NCBI GenBank assembly: GCA_036365145.1
Contig: JAEOAD010000939.1
Coordinates: 1 to 64,000, forward strand
Length of the DNA: 64,000 nt
Direction of reading: 5' to 3'
Source: Orientallactaga sibirica
Lineage: Eukaryota > Chordata > Mammalia > Rodentia > Dipodidae
Within the stretch, counting starts at the first letter, position 1, and each line of letters starts with the position of its first letter. Below are positions 49,701 to 59,652 of this stretch, piece by piece. The notes under the pieces were generated by a model. It ran no database searches. It was not told the DNA's origin and worked only from the letters and a program-made list of their open reading frames with translations. A program made the position numbers and the translations under genes.

Positions 49701-50357
49701 CACAGGGAGTTCTCAGAGGAAGAAATACAAATAGCAAACACACATTTAAGAAAATGTTCAACATCCCTAATCATCAGGGAAATGCAAATTAAAACAAGTA
49801 TGAGATTCCACCTTACCCCAGTAAGGATGGCTAACATTAAAAAAAACAATGAAAACAAATGCTGGCGAGGCTGCGGAGAAATAGGAACAAGTCTTCCCTG
49901 CTGGTGTGAATGTAAAATGGTTCAACCACTATGGACAGCTATATGGGGACTATTGAAAAGGATGACCATAGACTTACCAATGGATCCAGTTGTTACCCTA
50001 TTGGGCATTTACCCTAAAGGCCCAAAGCCTCAGATCAGAAACATTTGCTCAACCATGTTTATAGCTGCTCAATTCATAATAGCAAAGAGCTGGAAGCAAC
50101 CCAGGTGTCCATCACTAGATGAATGGATAACAAAGATGTGGTATATCTATACTATGGAATTCTACGTAGCAGTAAGGAAAGATGAAATAAGGAAATTTGA
50201 AAAAAAAAAAAGGTCAAACATGGAACAGATCATCCTCAGTGAGCTCACCCAAGCACAAAAAGATAATCGTCGCATGGTCTCATTTATCTGTGGCCCCTAA
50301 CCGGATTCCACGTGACATGTGGCCAAACCTAATAAACACTCTGAGGCCCAGACAAGA

Positions 50358-50424
50358 AGGAGGGTGGGATGGAGGGAGGGTAAAGGTGGGAGGGAATGAG
50401 AGGGTGGGAGGGAGGCAAAGGGGG
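50358..50424 (+). other. G-rich polypurine tract, potential G-quadruplex
   Basis: Several GGG runs (GGAGGGTGGGATGGAGGGAG and what follows) lie within 67 bases early in the 3' UTR. A polypurine tract at this place is a shared feature of mammalian L1 3' UTRs, where quadruplex formation has been reported. Confidence 0.75.
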
Positions 50425-50580
50425 ATACAAATTGGGACCCAAAAGGGAAAAATACTACAAAACCCTTTACTATGAACAACAGGCTAAAACAGTGATCCTT
50501 GAGCAGGCCTACAGAGGGAATACTCAAACCACAGGAACCTGGAGAGAACATGATGAAGGCCAACTTTAATCTTGTCCTGC

Positions 50581-50654
50581 TTCTCTTTCTCTTCTCTCTC
50601 TCTCCCTCCCTCTCTCTCTCTCTCTCTTTCTCTTTCTCTCTCCCTCTCCTCTCT
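50581..50654 (+). repeat. CT/CTTT microsatellite in the L1 3' UTR
   Basis: A nearly pure pyrimidine run of CT, CTTT and CCCT steps. It produces the low-complexity Ser/Leu/Phe and Arg/Glu open frames seen on the two strands, which are not genes. Confidence 0.9.
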
Positions 50655-51771
50655 ATACTCACTTTCTCTTTTACATTATATATCTTTTTCCTCCCTCACC
50701 TTCCTAGGTGCAGACTTATAACTCCCAGTGCCAGCACGGGGTTAACTTCCACAATGAGCTGTTGATCTGAAACACCTACAAGGTTCCCCAAAAAAGACAG
50801 ACTTTGGTCAGAGTACTTGGTGACCCACCAAAGGTTAATGGTAAGACCCTACTGTCGAAGACAGCATACGTGTGTGAGACCAAACACAGGGAGAGACCTG
50901 GCAAGAATATGGAAGAAGTCAGTCCCCAGACAGTTAGCTAGTCTAGTACTAGAGGGTGCTACACGAGCAACTGGGGGAAAATGTCTGACATTTGTCCAAA
51001 CAACTTGCAGTCTAAGATACCGAGCAGGAAGCAATCTGACGTAATGCTCATACAAGTGCAGTAGTGGCAAACAGCCATGGTGGGTAACCAACTGCTCTTG
51101 ATTTGGCTAATAAATCCATTCAGTGGAATGGAACTCATTGCTGGAACTGGGAAATAAGTCAAAGCCATGTACAAAAAATGAGCTCAGTCTCCAAGATCTA
51201 GAGGCCACCAAATGTGGGCTAGAAGAGAGCCAATGCATATAAAGTTCCCTCCAAAACATATATGGTTATCCCTTCTATCTAGTACTAACTTCTCTCACCG
51301 TTGGAGAATTTGCTTAACTCTTTTCAGGTGGACAACGAACCTGAAGGGAGGATCAGCTAACCACACCTCACTAGCTGAAACCATAGACCAACACAGGGGA
51401 AGGGCAAGAATACAGCGCTCAAGGCGATCACAACACCAGAAAAAGGCTGAAGGAGATAAACACAGAGAACATCCAACTCCAAATAAGCCAGATATCCAGA
51501 GACAGACAGGCTCCCAAAACCTCATCAAGGAAGCAGAACTAAAATGACCCCAATGTGGCTCAGGGAAACACGCGGAAGAGGGGGTGGAAAGATTGTTAGA
51601 GTCACAAGTTCGGGCATTATGTACAGAGACTGGGGCCTATCCAACAGAACTCTTGAGTGAACTCACAATGCACGATCCACATTCCCCATTGATGAGGGCA
51701 CCTTTAAAAGTGGGAGGAAGGGGAGGAGGGCAATGGAACCAATACTATGAATGTAAAATCAGAATAATATA

Positions 51772-51802
51772 AATAAAAAATATATACTGATTGAAAAAAA
51801 AA
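51772..51802 (+). terminator. L1 polyadenylation signal and poly(A) tail
   Basis: AATAAA at 51,772-51,777 is followed by about 16 bases (ending ACTGATTG) and an A run at 51,794-51,802. The tail merges with the A-rich right copy of the target duplication, so its exact length cannot be fixed. Confidence 0.75.
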
Positions 51803-52399
51803 TATGGCTTACTAGATTCGCCTCATTTATAAAGTAGTTTGTTTAGAAAAGAAACACCTTCATTGCCGAACACTGTACTGTGTGAAATAAGCTGGTTCGG
51901 TTCTAGGAATCACATGGTTTCCTATGAAGAAGGTTGAGTGCAGTAAGTTAAAACTTTCCTTGTTTGTGTAATTTAAGAAGATGTACAACTTAGTAGAATT
52001 GCTTCATTTCTAAAGTAATTTGTATAGAGAAGAAACATCTTCATTTTGAACACTGTACTGTTTGAAATAAGCTAGTTTGGTTCTAGGGCTCACTTGCTTT
52101 CCTACGAAGAAGGTTGTGTGCAGCAACTTCAAACTTTCCTTGTATGTGTCATCTAACAAGATGTACAACTTAGTGTCATCTAACAAGATGTGCAACTTAG
52201 TCGATTCACTTCATTTCGAAAGTAGTTTGTTTAGAAAACAAACACCTTCAGTGCTGAACACTGTACTGTGTGAAATAAGCTAGTTCGGTTCTAGGAATCA
52301 GTTGCTTTTCTACAAAGATGGTTGAGTGCACCAAGTTCAAATTCCTGGTTAGTTTAATCTAACAAGATGTACAACTTAAAAGTTTCGCTTCATTTCTAA

Positions 52400-55290
52400 A
52401 GTAGTTTGTTTACAAAACAAACATCTTCATTGCCGTATACTGTACTGTGTGAAATAAGCTAGATGGCTTCTAGGAATCAGTTGCTTTTCTCGGAAGATGG
52501 TTGAGTGCAGCAAGTACAAACATTCCTAGTTAGTGTAATCTACCAATATGTACAACTTAGTAGATTCACTTCATTTCGAAAGTAGTTTGTTTAGAAAACA
52601 AACATCTTCATTCCTGAACAATGTACTGTGTGAAATATGCTAGTTTGGTTCTAGGAATCAGTTGCTTTTCTACAAAGATGGTTGAGTGCAGCAAGTTCAA
52701 ATATTTCTAGTTAGTGTAATCTAAGAAGATAAACAACATACAAGTTTCGCTTCATCTCTTAACTACTTTGTTTAGAAAACAAACATCTTCATTGCCAAAT
52801 CCTGTACTGTGTGAAACAAGCCAGTTCGGTTCTAGGAATGAGTTGCTTTCCTAAGAAGATTGAGGGCAGCAAGTTCAAACTTTCCTTGTTTCTGTAATCT
52901 AAGAAGATGTAGAATTTAGTAGATTCGCCTCATTTCTAAAGTAGTTCGTTTAGAAAACAAACAACTTGTTTGCCAAACACTGTACTGTGTGAAATAAGCG
53001 AGTTCGTTTCTAGGAATCATTTGCTTTCCTACGAAGAAGGTTGAGGGCAGCAAGTTCAAATATTCCTAGTTTGTGTAATCTAACAAGATGTACAAGGTAG
53101 TAGATTCGACTCATTTCTAAAATAGTTTGTTTAGAAAACAAACACCTTAATTTCCAAACACTGTACTCTGTGAAATAAGCTAGTTCGGTTCTAGGATTCA
53201 GTTGCTATCCTATTAAGACGGTTGAGTGCAGAAAGTGCTAACTTTTCTTTTTTCTGTAATCTTAAAAGATATACGACTTAGTAAATTGCCTCATTTTTAA
53301 AGTAGTTTGTTTAGACAACAAAAATCTTCATTGCTGAACTCTGTACTGTGTGAAATAAGCTAGTTCATTCTAAGAATCAGTTGCTTTCCTCCCTAGAAGG
53401 TTGAGTGCAGCAAGTTCAAACTTTCCTTGTTTGTGTAATTGAAGAAGATGTACAACTTAGTAGATTCGCTTCATTTCTAAAGTAGTTTGTTTAGAAAATA
53501 AACATCTTCCTTGCCGAACACTGTACTGTGTGAAATAAGCTGTTTAACTTCTAGGAATCCGCTGCTTTTCTACGATTATAGTTGAGTGCAGCAAGTTCAA
53601 TCATTCCTAGGTAGTGTAAACTAACAAGATGTACAACTTAGTAGATTCGCCTCATTTCGAAAGTAGTTTGTTTAGAAAACAAACATCTTCATTGCACAAT
53701 ACTGTACTGTGTGAAATAAGCTAGATGGCTTCTAGGAATCAGTTGCTTTTCTAGGAAGATGGTTGAGTGCAGCTAGTTCAAACATTCTTAGTTAGTGTAA
53801 TCTAACAATATTTACAACTTAGTATATTCTCTTCATTTGGAAAGTAGTTTGTTTAGAAAACAAACATCTTCATTCCCGAACACAGTACTGTGTGAAATAA
53901 GCTAGTTTGGTTCTAGGAATCAGTTGCTTTTCTACAAAGATGGTTGAGTGCAGCAAGTTCAAATATTTCTAGTTCGTGTAATCTAAGAAGATAAACAACT
54001 TACAAGTTTCGCTTCATCTCTTAACTACTTTGTTTAGAAAACAAACATCTTCATTGCCAAATCCTGTACTGTGTGAAACAAGCCAGTTCGGTTCTAGGAA
54101 TGAGTTGCTTTCCTAAGAAGATTGACGGCAGCAAGTTCAAACTTTCCTTGTTTCTGTAATCTAAGAAGATGTAGAACTTAGTAGATTCGCCTCATTTCTA
54201 AAGTAGTTTGTTTAGAAAACAAACATCTTCTTTGCCTAAAACTGTACTCTGTGAAATCAGCTAGTTTATTTCTAGGAATCATTTGCTTTCCTACGAAGAA
54301 GGTTGAGTGCAGCAGGTTCAAACATTCCTAAGTTGTGTAATCTAACAAGATGTACAAGTTAGTAGATTCGACTCAGTTCTAAAATAGTTTGTTTAGAAAG
54401 CAAACACCTTCATTGCTGAACACTGTACTCTGTGAAATAAGCTTGTTCGGTTCTAGGAATCAGTTGCTATCCTACGAAGAACGTTGAGTGCAGCAAGTTC
54501 AAACTTTTCTTTTCTGTGTAATCTTAAAAGATATACGACTTAGTAGATTCGCCTCATTTCTAAAGTAGTTTGTTTACAAAAGAAACATTTTCATTGCTGA
54601 ACACTGTACTTGCGTGACATAAATTAGTTCGGTTCTAGGAATCAGTTGCTTTCCTACGAAGGAGGGTGACTGGAGCAAGTTCAAACTATCCTTGTTCGTG
54701 TAATTTAAGAAGATGTACAACTTAGTAGATTCGCTTCATTTCTAATGTAGTTTGTTTAGAAAACAAACATCTTCATTGCCCAACACTGTACTGTGTGAAA
54801 TAAGCTAGTTAATTACTAGGAATCAGCTGCTTTTCCATGAAGATAGTTGATTGCAGCAAGTTCAATCATTCTTAGTTAGTGTAATCAAACAAGATGTACA
54901 ATTTAGTAGATTCGGCTCATTTCGAAAGTAGTTTGTTTACAAAACAAACATCTTCATTTCCAAACACTGTACTGTGTGAAATAAGCTAGATTGGTTCTAG
55001 GAATCAGTTGCTTTTCTAGGAAGATGGTTGAGTGCATCAAGTTCAAACATTCCTAGTTAGTGTAATCTAACTAGATGTATAACTTAGTAGATTCACATCA
55101 TTTCGAAAGTAGTTTGTTTAGAAAACAAACATCTTCATTGCCGAACACTGTACTGTATGAAATAAGCTAGTTCGGTTCTAGGAATCAGTTGCTTTTCTAC
55201 GAAGATGGTTGAGTGTAGCAAGTTCAAATATTCCTAGTCAGTGTAATTTCAGAAGATATACAACATACAAGTTTCGCTTCATTTCTAAAC
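52400..55290 (+). repeat. Seven-unit (~1.26 kb) higher-order repeat in family D
   Basis: Private variants recur every seven units. GCTAGATGGCTTC is at 52,459 and 53,719 (1260 apart). GAAGATAAACAAC with ATCTCTTAACTACTTTG is near 52,731 and 53,993 (1262), and a related unit follows near 55,255. AATGAGTTGCTTTCCTAAGA followed by ATTGAGGGCAGC or ATTGACGGCAGC follows in both full copies. A similar but less exact order is present at 38.7-39.3 kb, before the L1. Confidence 0.75.
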
Positions 55291-55659
55291 TACTTTTTTT
55301 AGAAAACAAACATCTTCATTGCCAAATACTGTACTGTGTGAAACAAGCCAGTTTGGTTCTAGGAATCACTTGCTTTCCTACAGAGAACTTTGAGTGCATC
55401 CTCTTCCAACTTTCCTTGTTTGTGTAAACTGACAAGATGTACAACTTAGTATATTCGCCTCATTTCTAAAGTAGTTTGTTTAGAAAACAAACATCTTCAT
55501 TGCTGAACACTGTAATGTGTTAAATAAGCTAGTTTGGTTCTGGGAAGCAGTTGCTTTTCTACAAAGATGGTTGAGTGCAGCCAGTTCATACTTTCCTTGT
55601 TTATGTAATCTCAAAAGATGTACAACTCAGTAGATTCGCCTCATTTCTAAAGTAGTTTC

Positions 55660-56080
55660 TTTAGAAAACAAATATCTTCATTGCTGAACACTGTACTGTG
55701 TGAAATAAGCTAGTTCGGTTCTAGGAATCAGTTGCTTTTCTACGAAGATGGTTGAGTGCAGCAAGTACAAATTTTACTTGTTTCTGTAATGTAAAATGAT
55801 GTAAAACTTAGTAGATTCGCTTCATTTCTAAAGTAGTTTGTTTTGAAAACTAACATCTACATTGCCGAACACTGTACTGTGTGAAATAAGCTAGTTCAGT
55901 TCTGGGAATCAGTTGCTTTTGTATGAAGATGGTTGAGTGCAGCAAATTCAAATTTTCCTTGTTTGTGTAATCTAACAAGATGTACAACTTAGTAGATTCG
56001 CCTCATTTCTAAAGTAGTTTGTTTAGAAAACAAACATCTTCATTGCCAAACACTGTACTGTGTGAAATAAGGTAGTTCGG
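55660..56080 (+). repeat. Multi-unit block repeated at 60,180-60,600
   Basis: The run with CAAGTACAAATTTTACTTGT, GTTTTGAAAACTAACATCTA and GCTTTTGTATGAAGATGG recurs nearly unchanged 4.52 kb downstream (AACTAACATC-type marker at 55,851 and 60,374, about 25 units). It precedes the TAGGATGTTT block in both places, so a segment of more than 700 bp was duplicated. Confidence 0.75.
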
Positions 56081-56910
56081 TTCTAGGAATGAGTTGCTTT
56101 TCTTCGAAGATGTTTGAGTGCAGCAAGTTCAAACTTTCCTTGTTTATGTAATCTAAAAAGATGTACAACTTAGTAGATTCACCTCATTTCTAAAGTAGGA
56201 TGTTTAGAGAACAAACATCTTCACTGCCGAGCACTGTACTGTGTGAAATAAGCTAGTTTGGTTTTTGGAATCAGTTCCTTTCCTACGAAGAAGGTTGAGT
56301 GCAGCAAGTTCAAACTTTCTTTGTTTGTTTAATCTAAGAAGATGTAGAACTTAGTAGATTCGCCTCATTTCTAAATTAGTTTGTTTAGAAAACAAACATC
56401 TTCATTGCCGAACACTGTATTATGTGAAATAAGCTATGTTGGTCCTAGGAATCAGTTGCTTTCCTACGAAGAGAGTTGATTGCAGCAAGTTCAAACTTTC
56501 CTTGTTTATATAATCTAAAAAGGTGTACAACTTACAAGTTTTGCTTCATTTCTAAACTACTTTGTTTAGTAAACAAACATCTTCATTGCCAAATAATGTA
56601 CTGTCTGAAATAAGCTTCTACGGTTGTCGGAATCAGTTGCTTTCCAACAAAGAAGGTTCAATGCAGCAAGTTTAAACATTTCTTCTTTGTGTAATCTAAC
56701 AAGATGTATAAGTTAGTAGCTTTGCCTCATTTCTAAAGTCGTTTGTTTAGAAAACAAACATCTTCATTGCTGAACACTGTACTGTGTGAAATAAGCTAGT
56801 TCAGTTCTAGGAATCAGTTGTTTTCCTACAAAGAAGGTTGAGTGCAGCAAGTTCAAAGTTTCTTTGTTTGTGTAATGTAACAAGATGTACATCTTAGTAG
56901 ATTCGCTTCA
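56060..56910 (+). repeat. Recurrent multi-unit block in family D (copy 2 of about 4)
   Basis: A block marked in order by TAGGATGTTTAGAGAACAAA, GATGTAGAACTTAG, CTGTATTATGTGAAATAAGC, AATGTACTGTCTGAAATAAG and GTTCAATGCAGCAAG. The same order appears at about 36.5-37.5 kb and 63.2-64.0 kb (with local substitutions), and in shortened form at 60.65-60.95 kb. The ACTGTCTGAAA marker is at 37,012, 56,600 and 63,696. After removing the L1, the spacings are about 7.4 and 7.1 kb, near 40 units. Confidence 0.65.
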
Positions 56911-59289
56911 TTTGTAAAATAGTTTGTTTAGAAAATAAACATCTTCATTCCCGAACACTGTACTGTGTGAAAATAAGATAGCTCAGTTCTAGGAATCAGT
57001 TGCTTTTCTATGAAGATGGTTGAATGCAGCAAGTTCAAACTTTCCTTGTACAGTAATCTAACAAGATGTACAACTTAGTAGATTCGCCTCATTTCTAAAG
57101 TAGTTTGTTTTGAAAACAAACATCTTCATTGCTAACACGGTACTGTGTGAAATAAGCTATTTCGGTTCTAGGAAATAGTTGCTTTCCTATGAAGAAGGTT
57201 GAGTGCACCAAGTTCAAACTTTCCTTGTTTGTGTAATCTAAGAAAATGTATAACTTAGTAGATTCGCCTCATTTCTAAAGTAGTTTGTTTAGAAAACAAA
57301 CATCTTCATTGCCGAACACTGTACTGTGTGAAATAAGCTTGTTCAGTTCTAGGATAAAGTTGATTTTCTACGAAGATGGTTGAGTGCAGCAAGTTCAAAC
57401 ATTCCTAGTTAGTGTAATTTAACAAGATGTACAATTTAGTAGATTCGCCTCATTTCTAAAGTAGTTTATTTAGAAAAAAAACATCTTCATTGCCGAAAAC
57501 TGTACTGTTTGAAATGATCTAGTTCGGTTCTAGGAATCAGTTGCTTTTCTATGAACATGGTTGAGTGCAGCAAGTTCAAACATTCCTAGTTAATTTCATC
57601 TAATAAGATGTACAACTTACAAGTTTCACTTAATTTCTAAACTACTTTGCTTAGAAAATAAATATCTTCATTGCAAAATACTGAACTGTGTGAAATAAGC
57701 TTGTTCGGTTCTAGGAATCAGTTGATATCCTACGAACAAGATTGAGTGCCGCAAGTTCAAACTTTCCTTGTTTGTGTAATCTAACAAGATGTACAGCTTA
57801 GTAGATTCTCCTCATTTCTAAAGTAGTTTCTTTAGAAAAAACAAACATGTTCATTGCCAAACACTGTACTGTGTGAAACAAGCTAGTTTGCTTCTAGAAT
57901 CAGTTGCTTTCCTACGAAGAATGTTGAGTGCAGCAAGTCAAAATTTCCTTGTATGTTTAACCTAACAAGATGTACAACTTAGTATATTTGCCTCATTTCT
58001 AAAGTAGTTTGTTTAGAAAACAAACAACTTCATTGCCGAACACTGTCCTGTGTGAAATAAGCTAGTTCGGTTCTAGGAATTAGATGCTTTCCTACTAAGA
58101 CGTTTGAGTGCAGCACGTTCAAACTTTCCTTGTTTTTGTAATCTAACAAGATGTACAACTTAGTAGATTCGCCTCATTTCTCAAGTAGTTTGTTCAGACA
58201 ACAAACATCTTCATTGCCAAACACTGTCCTGTGTGAAATAAGCTAGTTCGGTTCTAGGAATCAGTTCATTTTCTACGAAGATTGTTGTGTGCAGCAAGTT
58301 CAAACATTCCTAGTTGGTGTAATCTAACAAGATATACAACTTACATGTTTCACTTCATTTCTAAACTACTTTGTTCAGAGAACAAATATCTTCATTTCCA
58401 ATCACTGTCCTGTGTGAAAAAAGCCAGTTTGTTTCTAGGAATCAGTTGCTTTCCTACGAAGAACGTTGAGCGCAGCAAGTTAAAACTCTCCATGTTTATG
58501 TAATTTAAAACATGTACAATGTAGTATATTCGCCTCATTTCTAAAGTAGTTTATTTAGAAAACAAACATCTTCATTGCTGAATACTGTCCTGTGTTAAAT
58601 AAGCTAGTTCAGTTCTAGGAATCAGTTGCTTTCCTATGAAGAAAGTTGAGTGCAGCAAGTTTAAACTTTCCTTGTCTATGTAATCTTACAAGATGTACAA
58701 CTTACTAGATTCACCTCATTTCTAAGGCAGTTTGTTTAGAAAACAAACCTCTTCATTGCCGTACACTGTACTGTGTGAAATAAGCGAGTTCAGTTCTAGG
58801 AATCAATTGCTTTTCTACGAAGATGTTTGAGTGCATCAAGTTCAAACATTCCTAGTTAGTGTTATCTAACTAGATGTACAACTTACAAGTTTCGCTTCAT
58901 TTCTAAACTACTTTGTGTAGAAAACAAACATCTTCATTGCCAAATACTGTTCTGTGTTAAGTAAGCCAGTTCGGTTCTAGGAATCAGTTGCTTTCCTACG
59001 AAGAAGGTTGAGTGCAGCAAGTTCAAACTTTCCTTGTTTGTGTAATCTAGCAAGATGTAAAACTTAGTAGATTCGCATCATTTCTCAAGTACTTTGTTTA
59101 GAAAACAAACATCTTCATTTCCTAACACGGTACTGTGTGAAATAAGCTAGTTCGGTTGTAGGAATTAGTTGCTTTCCTACGAAGAAGGTTGACTGCAGCA
59201 AGTTCAAGCTTTCCTTGTTTGTGTAATCTAACAAGATGTACAACTAAGTAGATTCGCCTCATTTCTGAACTACTTTGTTTAGAAAACAA

Positions 59290-59652
59290 ACAACTTCATT
59301 GCCAAATACTGTACTGTGTGAAATAAGCAAGTTCGTTTCTTGGAATCAGTTGCTTTGCTACGAAGAAGGTTGAGTGCAGCATGTTCCAACTTTCCTTCTT
59401 TGTGTAATCTGACAAGATGTACAACTTAGTAGGTTCTCCTCATTTGTAAAGTAGTTTGTTTAGAAAACAAACATCTTCATTGCCAAATACTGTACTGTGT
59501 GAAATAAGCAAGTTCGTTTCTTGGAATCAGTTGCTTTCCTACGAAGAAGGTTGAGTGCAGCATGTTCCAACTTTCCTTCTTTGTGTAATCTGACAAGATG
59601 TACAACTTAGTAGGTTCTCCTCATTTCTAAAGTAGTTTGTGTAGAAAACAAA
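59290..59652 (+). repeat. Adjacent near-identical family D units
   Basis: Two consecutive 181-bp units share GCAAGTTCGTTTCTTGG, GCAGCATGTTCCAACTTTCC, TTCTTTGTGTAATCTGACAA and TAGTAGGTTCTCCTCATTT (markers at 59,331 and 59,512) with only a handful of differences. This marks a recent one-unit tandem duplication. Confidence 0.75.

Larger units (their letters stand above)
44451..50300 (+). pseudogene. L1 ORF2 (endonuclease-reverse transcriptase), interrupted and broken
   Basis: ORF2p nicks target DNA and reverse-transcribes L1 RNA in place. The frame starts at 44,451 (MTTTHYNMAGIKSNLKLISL) and shows NINGLNSP and QETH of the APE-like endonuclease. After about 90 codons it is split by the LTR element at 44,724-46,726. 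The endonuclease resumes with [11 protein letters not shown] (about 46,900) and SDHNAV (47,160). A frameshift in the A7 run 47,626-47,632 follows. The reverse transcriptase shows [55 protein letters not shown] and the active-site box FTDD (48,572-48,583, usually FADD in L1). TAG stops occur at 48,002 and 48,410. A frameshift in the G4 run 49,687-49,690 moves the C-terminus to the frame ending at 50,300, where CWRGCG is kept but the usual His of the Cys-rich motif is Pro (SLPCW). This copy encodes no complete ORF2p. Confidence 0.95.
50301..51793 (+). other. L1 3' UTR
   Basis: About 1.5 kb lies between the ORF2 stop and the poly(A) tail. It holds a G-rich purine tract, a CT microsatellite and a long unique stretch with no recognisable protein. 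Small frames (for example 51,212-51,547 plus and 50,297-50,662 minus) are low-complexity or unremarkable. The last 250 bases (from about 51,550) end with TGAATGTAAAATCAGAATAA and an AATAAA. The length is greater than in mouse or human L1 3' UTRs, so part of it could be an older insertion that I cannot delimit. Confidence 0.75.
39655..51796 (+). mobile_element. LINE-1 with full 5' and 3' ends, with a nested LTR element
   Basis: In order it contains a 5' leader with ETS and YY1 motifs, an 81-bp monomer array, a proximal 5' UTR, a broken ORF1 (coiled coil, RRM-like region and C-terminal domain), a broken ORF2 (endonuclease, reverse transcriptase and Cys-rich end), a 3' UTR with a G-rich polypurine tract, an AATAAA and a poly(A) tail. 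The total is about 12.1 kb, or about 10.1 kb without the nested LTR element, which is long for an L1 (typically 6-8 kb). The excess comes from the monomer array and the 3' UTR. Flanking satellite is the same family on both sides and a target duplication is present, so this is a retrotransposition event into the array. Frameshifts and stops make the copy inactive. Confidence 0.95.

Noticed and set aside
50297..50662. 121-codon minus-strand frame rich in Arg and Glu
   Set aside because: It is a translation of the CT microsatellite and the G-rich tract in the L1 3' UTR.
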